Positions 45,692 to 53,681 of a stretch of 64,000 bases of DNA are shown piece by piece. The translations under genes were made by a program, and so were the position numbers. The DNA lies in assembly GCA_041743975.1 (NCBI GenBank), contig JBGTLT010000069.1, forward strand, positions 66,707 through 130,706, in the 5' to 3' direction. How positions within the stretch are numbered: the stretch's first letter is position 1; every line of letters begins with the position of its first letter. The notes beneath the pieces were generated by a model. That model did not search any database, was not told where the DNA came from, and saw nothing but the letters and a program-made list of their open reading frames with translations. This DNA is from JTS-RE37 sp041743975 (lineage in GTDB: Bacteria; Bacteroidota; Bacteroidia; Flavobacteriales; Flavobacteriaceae).

Positions 45692-47038
45692 TCAGGCAAC
45701 CTTAAAAATTCGCTTCCAGCTTTTTTTACGGGGCCTGATGTGCGTTCCTGCTTCTTCATTGAATTGGGCAACGATAAGGGGTTCATAGGCAGTATAGAAC
45801 TCGGGGTCAAAATTGGCATCCCTGAGGAATTCCATCACATGCTCAATTTTGCGCCCTTCGGTGAGCCACTGGTCAATAACTTCATGGCGCATCCGGATCC
45901 CCAAGGTATTGATGCCCAGAAATTTCCTTGTTTCCTTATGATAGGACACCGTAATACAACACTTTTCAAGGGGGTGCCGCCAATGGAAATGTGCTTCATA
46001 CTCCTTCTTGTCGGCTGTGCCGAATACCCAGCCATAGGTTTGGTATTCAATATCCAGGAACTTCGCGGAATTGAACCAATGCCCGGGTTTATATGCCATG
46101 CTATTGCCACATACGGTCTGTGCCACAACCTCCCCCATCATCCGGCCGGTATACCAAACGGCTTCAACCGGCCTTCGGTTCCCGATGGGTACGCGCTGTT
46201 CAGCACAATCCCCTATGGCATATATATCAGGAACATTGGTTTCCAGGAAACTGTTTACCAATACCCCTTTCCCAAATTCTAGATCAGAGCCCTTCAGGAA
46301 CCCGATATTAGGGGTAACCCCCGCAGTGAGGCCTACCAGGTCACAGGATATGGTTTCACCCTTGTCGGTCACCACGGCCCTGGCCCTTCCCGTATCATCG
46401 GCCAATATTTCCACTAGGTTCGTCCCCAGCCGAAGGTCTATATGGTGTTCCCGGATGTGCTCATTGATTATCTGTGATTCCCCGTCGGGGAGTACCACGT
46501 CCCAGAAATTTTTTTCCCGGACCAAAAAAGTGACGGGAATGTCCCGGCTCCTCAGCATTTCCGCCAATTCTATCCCGATAAGCCCCCCCCCTACGATGAC
46601 TGCCCTTTTACAAACCTCCTTGTTCGGTGCATTTACTTCCAACAGGTCCAGGTCTTGTTTGGAATACAAACCCTGAACCCCCTGCAGGTCCTGCCCGGGC
46701 CATCCGAATTTATTGGGTTTGGAGCCTGTCGCTATGATCAGTTTGTCAAAGCCTATCGCTGTGCCGTCTTCTAACCGGACTTCCTTTTTGGCCGTATCGA
46801 CCAACTTTACAAAGCCCCTTACCAGGCCCAGCTTATTCCTTTCCCAGAACCATGCTTCATAAGGCTCGATTTGTTTAAAGGTCATATGGCCCATATAGAC
46901 ATACATCAGGGCGGTGCGCGAAAAGAAATGGTCTGTTTCCGCAGAAATTATGGTGATTTTCCTATCGGAGAGTTTGCGGATATGCCGGGCGGCGGTTACG
47001 CCGGCTATCCCGTTGCCAATAATTACAATATGCTCCAT
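45692..47038 (-). CDS. NAD(P)/FAD-dependent oxidoreductase (nitrite-reductase/rubredoxin-reductase-like)
   Basis: The 448-aa protein has two Rossmann motifs, IVIIGNGIAGVTAARHI (FAD, residues 4-20) and AVIVGGGLIGIELAEMLR (NAD(P), about 148-165), and the FAD-closing VPDIYAIGDCAEQ. There is a C-terminal extension (about 330-448) beyond a plain rubredoxin reductase, with several Trp and His but no visible Fe-S Cys set. It probably passes NAD(P)H electrons to the membrane ferredoxin encoded directly downstream (inference). Confidence 0.9.
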   Translation of the reverse strand: MEHIVIIGNGIAGVTAARHIRKLSDRKITIISAETDHFFSRTALMYVYMGHMTFKQIEPYEAWFWERNKLGLVRGFVKLVDTAKKEVRLEDGTAIGFDKLIIATGSKPNKFGWPGQDLQGVQGLYSKQDLDLLEVNAPNKEVCKRAVIVGGGLIGIELAEMLRSRDIPVTFLVREKNFWDVVLPDGESQIINEHIREHHIDLRLGTNLVEILADDTGRARAVVTDKGETISCDLVGLTAGVTPNIGFLKGSDLEFGKGVLVNSFLETNVPDIYAIGDCAEQRVPIGNRRPVEAVWYTGRMMGEVVAQTVCGNSMAYKPGHWFNSAKFLDIEYQTYGWVFGTADKKEYEAHFHWRHPLEKCCITVSYHKETRKFLGINTLGIRMRHEVIDQWLTEGRKIEHVMEFLRDANFDPEFYTAYEPLIVAQFNEEAGTHIRPRKKSWKRIFKVA

Positions 47039-47157
47039 GAAGTATAAATATTGCGCTGGTTTTGTCGTGTTTAAAGGTAAAACCTTAAGTGTATTTTTTA
47101 ATTTAGAATAAAAATAAATATGCAGTAAATAAATTTAATCAAAAGAATACCCCGGGG

Positions 47158-47206
47158 CACCTCTCTTCAGGAGAGGTCGAAACCGCCTTAACGGTTTCGG
47201 GTGAGG
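47158..47206. repeat. Double-hairpin interspersed repeat, copy 1
   Basis: CACCTCTC, TTCA, GGAGAGG, then CGAAACCG, CCTTAA, CGGTTTCG and GGTGAGG. Stem 1 (CCTCTCT/GGAGAGG) has one T-G wobble; stem 2 is a perfect 8-bp stem. The element is bounded by CACCTC and GTGAGG. Copies 2 and 3 are at 52802 and 61583. It lies 37 bp upstream of the GH113-like gene. Confidence 0.8.
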
Positions 47207-47242
47207 AAAAATAATCCTATTTTAGGATACAAATTCCGTTTT

Positions 47243-48244
47243 ATGTACCGAGTTGCAATTTTGATTTTGTTTCTCCTCCAGGGTCCCTGTTCCAGCCAGG
47301 TAACCCGCAAGATCAACGGCGTGAGTTTTGTGGCTTCCAGGGAGGAGGTTGCCGGTGAACACATACAGGAAGTGGTAAACCTTAACGCCAACTATGCTGC
47401 CGTTATGCCGTTTGGCTTTATCCGGGATACGGGTTCGCCAGAAATTATCTTTGATACGGACAGGCAGTGGTTCGGGGAAACCCGGAAAGGCGCAGCACAG
47501 TATATCCAAATGCTGCAGAAGAATGGCATCCGGGTTATGATGAAACCGCAGATCTGGTTGCGGCATGGTGTGTTTACCGGGAAACTGCAAATGCAATCCG
47601 AGGAAGACTGGAAAATCCTGGAGCAGTCCTATGAAGATTTTATCATGAGCTATGCGGAGGTCGCCCGGGATCATGAAATTGCCTTGTTTTGTATTGGAAC
47701 GGAACTGGAACAATTTGTCCATCACAGGCCTGCATTCTGGAAGGCACTGATACAAAAGGTCAGGGGCGTTTTTAAAGGGGAAATCACCTATGCCGCCAAT
47801 TGGGATGAATATCCGCGGGTTTCTTTTTGGGAAGAAGTGGACTATATTGGCATCGATGCCTATTTTCCGCTTTCCGGGGATATAACGCCATCTGTTGAGC
47901 AACTCAGGGCAGGCTGGGAAAAATATAAAGGCGAGATCAAAGCGCTATCCGATACGGTAAACAAACCTGTACTCTTTACGGAATATGGGTATCGGAGTAT
48001 GGATTATACCGCCAAAAAACCCTGGTTGGTGGAAAGTGAGGACGAAAAAGTTAACCTGATTGCCCAGGTCAATGCCACCCGCGCCATCCTGGAGGAATTC
48101 TGGGTGGAAGAATGGTTTGAAGGGGGTTTTGTCTGGAAATGGTTTATCAGCCATAAGCAGGCCGGGGGCGAAGGGGATAACCGTTTTACCCCCCAAAACA
48201 AACCGGCCCAGATGGTAATCCGGGATTTTTACAATGATCATTAA
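47243..48244 (+). CDS. GH113-like glycoside hydrolase (beta-mannanase-type fold)
   Basis: The 333-aa protein has a signal peptide (MYRVAILILFLLQGPCSSQ; the Cys may be a weak lipobox) and a TIM-barrel of the GH113/clan GH-A type. The acid/base is Glu154 in IGTELEQF, the nucleophile Glu247 in LFTEYGYRS, and aromatic subsite residues appear in YAANWDEYPRVSFW and IGIDAYFPL. GH113 members are endo-beta-mannanases, but the family also includes divergent proteins, so the substrate is not certain. ATG 47243 is chosen because the frame upstream (from 47201) starts inside the hairpin repeat. An amidase gene follows on the same strand. Confidence 0.85.
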   Translation: MYRVAILILFLLQGPCSSQVTRKINGVSFVASREEVAGEHIQEVVNLNANYAAVMPFGFIRDTGSPEIIFDTDRQWFGETRKGAAQYIQMLQKNGIRVMMKPQIWLRHGVFTGKLQMQSEEDWKILEQSYEDFIMSYAEVARDHEIALFCIGTELEQFVHHRPAFWKALIQKVRGVFKGEITYAANWDEYPRVSFWEEVDYIGIDAYFPLSGDITPSVEQLRAGWEKYKGEIKALSDTVNKPVLFTEYGYRSMDYTAKKPWLVESEDEKVNLIAQVNATRAILEEFWVEEWFEGGFVWKWFISHKQAGGEGDNRFTPQNKPAQMVIRDFYNDH

Positions 48245-48345
48245 TAGTTCAGGTCAACTCTGCAGTTATCCCAAACCAGACGACTTCGTTATCGGGCAGG
48301 ATCAAAGGGGAATAGCAGATACTTTAAGTTCCCCCGGCACGGTTT

Positions 48346-48376
48346 TTGGAATGGAAGGTATTTTTGATAACCTTTG
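48346..48376 (+). promoter_or_regulatory. Near-consensus promoter of the amidase gene
   Basis: TTG (48346-48348), 19 bp, then TAACCTTTG (48368-48376) has one extra base between TA and TTTG compared with the -7 consensus. It would start transcription near 48383, making the TTG at 48346 a promoter element and not a start codon. Confidence 0.35.
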
Positions 48377-48393
48377 CAGTAAATCATTCAGCG

Positions 48394-49422
48394 GTGCCCG
48401 CCATTCAAATTCGATTCATATTCCTGTTCTTGTGTATTCCCATAGTATCCCTGTTTGCACAGGATACGCTGAGGACGGTGATTGCCGGGAAAGGCGACGG
48501 GATTTATTCCCTTTTGAGAAAGGAAGGCCTGAATCCGGTTGAAGGCTACCATGATTTTATCAGCCTCAACCTGGAAAACCTCCGGGACAGCATACACCTA
48601 TACGAAGGAAAATCCTATAAGATACCTGTTCTCGCAAGGGACACCGTGTTGAAAACCGGCCCCACCACAAGGGAGGTTGATGAGAAAAAAGGGGTAACCT
48701 ACCCCATTTTCGGGCCGGACTATGAAATGGTGGAAATCAAAAGCAAGCGCTTGTCAGGCACGGTTTTTTACCTGATATCCGGACACGGGGGCCCGGACCC
48801 GGGAGCTATGACCGATAATGTGGGGCAATTTATTTCAGAGGATGAATACGCCTATGATGTTACCCTGCGGCTCGCACGGGAATTATTGTCGCACGGGGCA
48901 ACGGTCTATGTGATAATACGGGATGAAAATGATGGTATCCGTGATGAGCGGATCCTGGAAATGGACCGGGATGAGGTGGTTTACCCCAAAGAAACGATTC
49001 CCCTGAACCAATTGGCAAGGCTCCGGCAACGGGTTGATGTGGTCAATGAACTGTACCGGAAAAACAAGGGAAAATACCAGCGCCTGATCGTAACCCACGT
49101 AGACAGCAGGAGCCAGGGGCAGAACATAGACGTATTTTTTTACTTCCATGAGAAGAGCACGAATGGAAAGAGCCTGGCAGGCAGCATCCACAGGACCTTC
49201 CAGGAGAAATACAGGAAATTCCAACCCAACAGGCATTATACCGGAACCTTTGAGGACAGGAGCAACCTCTACCTGGTAAAAAAGACGCATCCCGCTATGG
49301 TGTATATAGAAATAGGGAACATCCGGAGCAGTAAGGATCAGCGGCGCATACTGGATCCGGATAACAGGCAGGCCATGGCAAAATGGATTGCCGAAGGGGC
49401 TTTGCTCGATTATGAAAAATAG
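48394..49422 (+). CDS. N-acetylmuramoyl-L-alanine amidase (Amidase_3 type)
   Basis: The 342-aa exported protein has an N-terminal signal peptide (IRFIFLFLCIPIVSLFAQ), a LysM-like or linker segment (about 25-120) and a zinc amidase domain. Zinc/catalytic motifs are ISGHGGPDPGAMT (His), DEYAYDVTLRLARELLSHGATV (Glu region), IVTHVDSR (His) and YIEIGNIRSSKDQ (catalytic Glu). It cleaves the peptide stem from murein glycan. Start uncertain: GTG 48394 gives a clean signal peptide, TTG 48346 gives a 358-aa form but overlaps a promoter candidate. Its last 46 bp are duplicated 685 bp downstream. Confidence 0.85.
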   Translation: MPAIQIRFIFLFLCIPIVSLFAQDTLRTVIAGKGDGIYSLLRKEGLNPVEGYHDFISLNLENLRDSIHLYEGKSYKIPVLARDTVLKTGPTTREVDEKKGVTYPIFGPDYEMVEIKSKRLSGTVFYLISGHGGPDPGAMTDNVGQFISEDEYAYDVTLRLARELLSHGATVYVIIRDENDGIRDERILEMDRDEVVYPKETIPLNQLARLRQRVDVVNELYRKNKGKYQRLIVTHVDSRSQGQNIDVFFYFHEKSTNGKSLAGSIHRTFQEKYRKFQPNRHYTGTFEDRSNLYLVKKTHPAMVYIEIGNIRSSKDQRRILDPDNRQAMAKWIAEGALLDYEK

Positions 49423-49426
49423 GGCC
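49376..49426. repeat. 51-bp direct duplication, copy 1 (amidase 3' end)
   Basis: The last codons of the amidase gene (AKWIAEGALLDYEK, stop, AGGGCC) recur at 50061-50111 with a single T-to-C difference. The pair brackets a 634-bp repeat-only segment. Confidence 0.9.
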
Positions 49427-49469
49427 TATCCCCTGCCTTCCGCATTTAAATCTAATAATTTGGTTTTAT

Positions 49470-49670
49470 CTTAGAATGCTCAGCCTGACAAAGAGGCTGT
49501 GACATTGAGCGCCCGCCTGTAAAGGAACGGGCCGGTATTCGAAATGTCGGTGCGATCAGTATGACAAGAAGGATGTCACATTGAGCGTCCGTCTGTGCCG
49601 GAACGGGCACGTCCGAATGGCTTCAGCTGGGCGGGCCTGCCCGAACTGCTTTTGCTGGGCACAGGGATTA
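49470..49670. repeat. Scattered GC-rich repeat block downstream of the amidase gene
   Basis: Contains GCTCAGCCTGACAA (also at 30709), two CATTGAGCG units (GTGACATTGAGCGCCCG, GTCACATTGAGCGTCCG) and GCTTCAGCTGGGCGGGC, as in the spacer at 43905-44050. Frames here are short and read across repeat boundaries; no gene is supported. Confidence 0.65.
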
Positions 49671-49694
49671 AAGACAAGCGAAACCCCATCAAAT

Positions 49695-49985
49695 TGCGGA
49701 TCTGGCATTTTCAATCATGTATCCTGCTGGCTTCCTGCAGTGCCAAGAACTACCTTGTTCCGGGGAGGGGTTTATCACCCCACATTCGAACGAATTAAAA
49801 ATTAACCCGAATGGAGAATCATTCGAGAATCCATCCCGGCATGCGCTCAGCCCTTTCAGGGATCCAAAGAAAATGTAAGAACATAATCCGGGGTCTGACA
49901 TTCTCCATCATTTATCCTGCTTGGTTCCTGCGGTGCCAGAAAGTATCTTGTTCCGGGGAGGGGTTTATCACCCCCTCTTTTCAAA
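49695..49985. repeat. 193-bp-period structured repeat, locus 2 (opposite orientation)
   Basis: About one and a half copies of the unit seen at 28620-29118, in reverse complement. The landmark CGGGGAGGGG starts at 49761 and 49954, a period of 193. The stem TTCCTG/CAGGAA is kept through G-T wobbles (TTCTTG/CAGGAA, TTTCTG/CAGGAA). Unit ends differ from locus 1, so it is an independent copy. Confidence 0.85.
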
Positions 49986-50060
49986 ATAATTATCATAGAT
50001 AATATTTATGATACAAATCTAAAGGAATGGCTTCAGCCGGGCGGGCAGGGAGACGAAATG

Positions 50061-50111
50061 TGGCAAAATGGATTGCCGAAGGGGCTTTGCCCGATTATGA
50101 AAAATAGGGCC
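50061..50111. repeat. 51-bp direct duplication, copy 2 (displaced amidase 3' end)
   Basis: An orphan copy of the amidase C-terminal codons and stop, in the same orientation, 18 bp before the stop of the convergent GT2 gene. No start codon or gene body precedes it; GC-rich repeat sequence does. Confidence 0.9.
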
Positions 50112-50128
50112 CTTCCTTTTCCCTTGCG

Positions 50129-50836
50129 TTAGATGGCGATATTCCGCACGTAATATGCATAGAGTTTATCCGGGGGCGTACCGAAATACTTCTTCAGGTG
50201 GATCACACCAAAATGGTATTGTAGCCTTAGCATTCCCTTAGCGTTATATCGCCTTGCGGAGGTACGCACCTGTTCAGGCAGAATTTTGAAATGGGATGCC
50301 CTGTAGATCCTCCCGATAAATTCATTGTCTTCATAGATCATGAATTTTTCATCAAATCCCCCAATTTGCTCAAAGAGTTCCCTGCTTATAAAGAGCGATT
50401 GGTCCCCACCCCGGCATATGGGGTGATTTATCCCACTGAACCACGAAAAGAAATGCAGGAACAGGCTGTCACTATCAAACGACAGCCTGAAACACCCTGC
50501 GGGGTAACCGGAGGATATGGCTTGCAGTATCCCAAGGTGAAAGTCAGGCGGGGGGATCGTATCCGCATGGAGGAAATAAAAGACGTTCCCCCGTGCATTT
50601 TTGGCGCCGGTATTCATTTGCCGGGCACGACCCTTTTCCGCATGCAACACACGGGCCCCACCCTGTAAGGCAAGCTCCGCAGTGTTATCGGTGCTGCCCC
50701 CGTCCACAACTAATACCTCCTTAATAAGCCCCGCTTTTACATAGGGTTCCAGGAAGGCAAGGAGGCTATTGATAACCGGGGATTCATTCAGGACCGGGAC
50801 AATGACACTGATTTGTTGTGGGCTACTTTGCATCAT
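50129..50836 (-). CDS. TIGR04283-type family 2 glycosyltransferase (arsenosugar cluster)
   Basis: The 235-aa GT-A protein has ISVIVPVLNESPVINSLLAFL, VVDGGSTDNTAELA, EKGRARQMNTGA, the DxD-like FLHADTIPPPDF and GGFDEKFMIYEDNEFIGR. It matches the TIGR04283 group found in arsenosugar-biosynthesis clusters; sugar donor and acceptor are unproven. It is the last gene of the operon, with its start overlapping the DUF547 gene by 14 bp. Confidence 0.88.
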   Translation of the reverse strand: MMQSSPQQISVIVPVLNESPVINSLLAFLEPYVKAGLIKEVLVVDGGSTDNTAELALQGGARVLHAEKGRARQMNTGAKNARGNVFYFLHADTIPPPDFHLGILQAISSGYPAGCFRLSFDSDSLFLHFFSWFSGINHPICRGGDQSLFISRELFEQIGGFDEKFMIYEDNEFIGRIYRASHFKILPEQVRTSARRYNAKGMLRLQYHFGVIHLKKYFGTPPDKLYAYYVRNIAI

Positions 50837-51677
50837 TTAAACTCCAGTCGTATTCCAGGTAGGTGATTTTGGCGTCGGGGGAGATGGGGTTTTCGGTAAA
50901 CCTGTTAAGGTATTCTATCAGGGTGCCGTTCTCCGTGAAGTCCATTTTGTACCAGTCAAAGATAGTGGACAATTGAAGGGATGATTTTGAGATGCGGTTT
51001 TTGGCAGTATCCCTGATAAATCCCGTGGTTGCTTCCTGCAACTGCGATTCCATTTGGCCTGGTGTAAAGGCCCAATTCATTAATCGGGGGCAGGAAAAAG
51101 AGGCACAATTAATCGCAAAATGTATCCTGGGCTCGTCCATCTTACGAAGGATTTTATGTTCAATATCCCCAAGGGATACCATCCGCCCGCCAATTTTTAC
51201 CCTTTTTGTGTCCCAGGGGGAGTTGATATCCTGAATGCTTTTTAACGGGTAATTGTCCAGTATCAATTGGACGGTTGCGGCATTGTATAAATTGATGTAA
51301 TAGGCCAGTTTTTCATTTTTCCCGGCACTTTCAGGAGGTTCCTTCCCGGCCAGGTCCTCCAGGTACGCGTCCAGGCCACCCCTGTTGCCTGAAAATGATT
51401 TATAATCCACATTCCCCGAGGAATCAACATAACGTTCCAACAGGGAATTCCATGCCGAGTGGTCTGCGATCTGAAAGGAATGGCCTGCAGCCCTGTCCGG
51501 GGATTCGACCTTGTTTTTAGGTCCTGCCTCCAATAGAGCTTTGGATTCCGGGACAGGTAGCCGGACCCCGGGCCGCCCGGCGGGGATAGGGGTTCCTTCC
51601 ACCACCTCAGGGCCTCTTGCGTTTCCATTACAGGAAACCATGGAAAGGCAACCCAGGAGGATTAAAAAATAGTACAT
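50823..51677 (-). CDS. DUF547-domain lipoprotein
   Basis: The 284-aa protein begins MYYFLILLGCLSMVSC, a lipoprotein signal with lipobox MVSC; an ATG at 51737 would bury it. The DUF547 domain spans about residues 90-280 (LAYYINLYNAATVQLILDNYP, HFAINCASFSCPRL, WYKMDF). DUF547 has no proven activity; the conserved NCAS.SCP Cys residues are papain-like. It lies 69 bp downstream of arsM in the arsenosugar-type operon, a recurrent neighbour there, and its exported location sets it apart from the cytoplasmic enzymes. Confidence 0.88.
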   Translation of the reverse strand: MYYFLILLGCLSMVSCNGNARGPEVVEGTPIPAGRPGVRLPVPESKALLEAGPKNKVESPDRAAGHSFQIADHSAWNSLLERYVDSSGNVDYKSFSGNRGGLDAYLEDLAGKEPPESAGKNEKLAYYINLYNAATVQLILDNYPLKSIQDINSPWDTKRVKIGGRMVSLGDIEHKILRKMDEPRIHFAINCASFSCPRLMNWAFTPGQMESQLQEATTGFIRDTAKNRISKSSLQLSTIFDWYKMDFTENGTLIEYLNRFTENPISPDAKITYLEYDWSLNDAK

Positions 51678-51746
51678 ACTATATAAATTATGGATCACCA
51701 GGAGCCTGGTAATTTTGTTTTTTAGGATTATCAACAAATCACCCCG

Positions 51747-52712
51747 CTAGCAACATCCGCCACCGTTATAATGCCAGGTAGATTCGCTTATATGGATCTG
51801 CTCACTGGCCCCCGCCAGTGCTGCTGCAGTCTTGTCACAGATTGCCATCGGTTGGTTTTGGACCAATACATGACCGTTTTGATCGTCAAAATAGGGCTCA
51901 TCCCCGTAATATATGGCGGTTTTCCCGCTAAAGATACATGGCCCGTCCTGGGGCATGGGATCTTTGATGGCGGCAATTTCTATAGATTCAATATGGATGA
52001 GTTCGTCCGTGGGATACTGGTTGGGGGAAAGCACCCTGTACGATTTCCGGGCCCTTATTTCAATAGTGCCAAACCCGGCATCCGTAAGCTCCTTTACATA
52101 GTCCTTAATGGGGATACTGCCACTGAGGCATAAGGCCCGCAGCCGGTCATCATTCCGCAAGGTCTCATTCATCGGTTGTTCACACACCGGGTCGCTCATG
52201 ACGAGTCGGCCATGGGGTTTTAACACCCGGTACATTTCGGCTACCGCTTTTTTCAGGTCGTCCGACTTAAAGATATTAAAGAGGCAGTTCTGGGCAGCCA
52301 CATCCATACTTTCGTCGGCAACAGGCAGGTTCAGAGCATCCCCCTTTACAAGGGTTACGAAATCACTGCGAAACCAATCGTTTTCTGCTTCCGCGATTTT
52401 GAAATTCTTCGCTGAGGCCTCCAGCATTTCCTCCACAATATCAACCCCGGTAATGGCGCCGGGCTGCCGGGAGAAGTAGGCAAACTGCAACAGTTCCATG
52501 CCACCCCCGACACCTACATACAACACCCGCGGGTTGTTGACCAGGTCCCGGGACGATACGGTGCTCCCACAGCCGTAATTCATCTCTTGCATAATTCGGG
52601 GGATTGCTAGTCCCGGGAACTGCCATACGGGGTTGGTAGTGCAGCACAGCCCCGCATCCGGGGTGAGGGCCGCTTCCCTGTACAAATCATTTGTAGCCTG
52701 TAAATAGCTCAT
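51747..52712 (-). CDS. arsM: Arsenosugar-type arsenite methyltransferase
   Basis: The 321-aa class I SAM methyltransferase has VLYVGVGGGMELLQFAYFS (SAM loop), KGDALNLPVADESMD and LKPHGRLVMSDPV. Cys positions typical of arsenite binding are present (GLCCTTNP, YGCGST, QNCLF, LRALCLSGS), plus a CC pair at the extreme C-terminus. It matches the arsenosugar-cluster ArsM, which methylates As(III) for later ribosylation. It is flanked by PNP and DUF547 genes in one operon; the 153-bp gap before it carries the double-hairpin repeat. Confidence 0.9.
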   Translation of the reverse strand: MSYLQATNDLYREAALTPDAGLCCTTNPVWQFPGLAIPRIMQEMNYGCGSTVSSRDLVNNPRVLYVGVGGGMELLQFAYFSRQPGAITGVDIVEEMLEASAKNFKIAEAENDWFRSDFVTLVKGDALNLPVADESMDVAAQNCLFNIFKSDDLKKAVAEMYRVLKPHGRLVMSDPVCEQPMNETLRNDDRLRALCLSGSIPIKDYVKELTDAGFGTIEIRARKSYRVLSPNQYPTDELIHIESIEIAAIKDPMPQDGPCIFSGKTAIYYGDEPYFDDQNGHVLVQNQPMAICDKTAAALAGASEQIHISESTWHYNGGGCC

Positions 52713-52801
52713 ACGTTTCTATTTTTATATTTTGTGGTTGCGGTGAAGGTTACCTTTCCCGGACCACCGTTTTTTATTTAAATAATTCCTTTGCCCCGAT
52801 T

Positions 52802-52850
52802 CACCTCTCCTAAGGAGAGGTCGAAACAGCGTCAGCTGTTTCGGGTGAGG
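52802..52850. repeat. Double-hairpin interspersed repeat, copy 2
   Basis: CACCTCTCC, TAA, GGAGAGG, then CGAAACAGC, GTCA, GCTGTTTCG and GGTGAGG. Stem 1 is a perfect 7-bp stem and stem 2 a perfect 9-bp stem. Compared with copy 1, the pair after AAAC has changed from C-G to A-T, a compensatory change. It lies within the operon between the PNP stop and the arsM start. Confidence 0.85.
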
Positions 52851-52865
52851 TTTCGGGAGAGGGGG

Positions 52866-53681
52866 TCATAATACCTTAATGAGTTCCTTAAACAAGCGGA
52901 TCATTTTAGGTTCTGTTTTTTCTGCGACCGCTATGATTTCCTCTATATCCACTGGCTGCAGGTTATCTGGGTCACATTCATCGGTTAAAACGGATACCGC
53001 TACAACAGGTAGTCGTAAATGATTGGCAACAATTACTTCGGGCACCGTACTCATTCCAACAGCGTCTGCCCCCAGGGTCTTCAGCATCCTGTATTCCGCC
53101 TTTGTTTCCAGCTGTGGCCCCACCACAGAGGCATACACCCCGCTGTGGATCGTAATCTTTTCCCGGGCGGCTATCTCCAGTATGGATGTACGCATTTTCA
53201 GGTCATAGGGTTCACTCATATCTGCAAAACGATCCCCGAATGCTGCTACATTCTTGAACGCAAGGGGGGAACCCCCCTGAAGGTTGATGTGGTCCTCAAT
53301 AAGCATAAGGTCCCCTTTTTTATAATCCAGGTTGATGGCCCCCGCCGCGTTAGAGATAAATAATTTTTGGATCCCAAGCTTCCGCATAATCCGGATTGGG
53401 TAGGTGACATCAAACAGGTCGTATCCTTCATATAGATGAAACCGGCCCTGCATCACCACCACTTTTCGCCCCTGCAGCATGCCATAGATCAATTTTCCGG
53501 CATGGAATTCCACGGTAGCCAGGGGAAAATAGGGGATGTGGTTGTAATGTGCTTCTATCGGGTTTTCAATCTCCGTTACCAATTTCCCGAGGCCGGTGCC
53601 CAGGACAATGCCTATTTCCGGCTTGTCAAATCCCTTATGGAGGAGATAGGCCGTGGTTTCTTCCAGTTCATTGTTTCTCAT
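52866..53681 (-). CDS. Purine-nucleoside phosphorylase
   Basis: The 271-aa trimeric-type PNP has IGIVLGTGLGKLVTEI (phosphate loop), GRFHLYEGYDLFDVTYPIR, SNAAGAINLDYKKGDLM and VGMSTVPEVIVANHLRLPV. It phosphorolyses purine nucleosides. In an arsenosugar operon it could remove adenine from an arsenic-bearing deoxyadenosine, though a salvage role is equally possible. Its ATG overlaps the stop of the DUF2064 gene by 4 bp. Confidence 0.92.
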   Translation of the reverse strand: MRNNELEETTAYLLHKGFDKPEIGIVLGTGLGKLVTEIENPIEAHYNHIPYFPLATVEFHAGKLIYGMLQGRKVVVMQGRFHLYEGYDLFDVTYPIRIMRKLGIQKLFISNAAGAINLDYKKGDLMLIEDHINLQGGSPLAFKNVAAFGDRFADMSEPYDLKMRTSILEIAAREKITIHSGVYASVVGPQLETKAEYRMLKTLGADAVGMSTVPEVIVANHLRLPVVAVSVLTDECDPDNLQPVDIEEIIAVAEKTEPKMIRLFKELIKVL

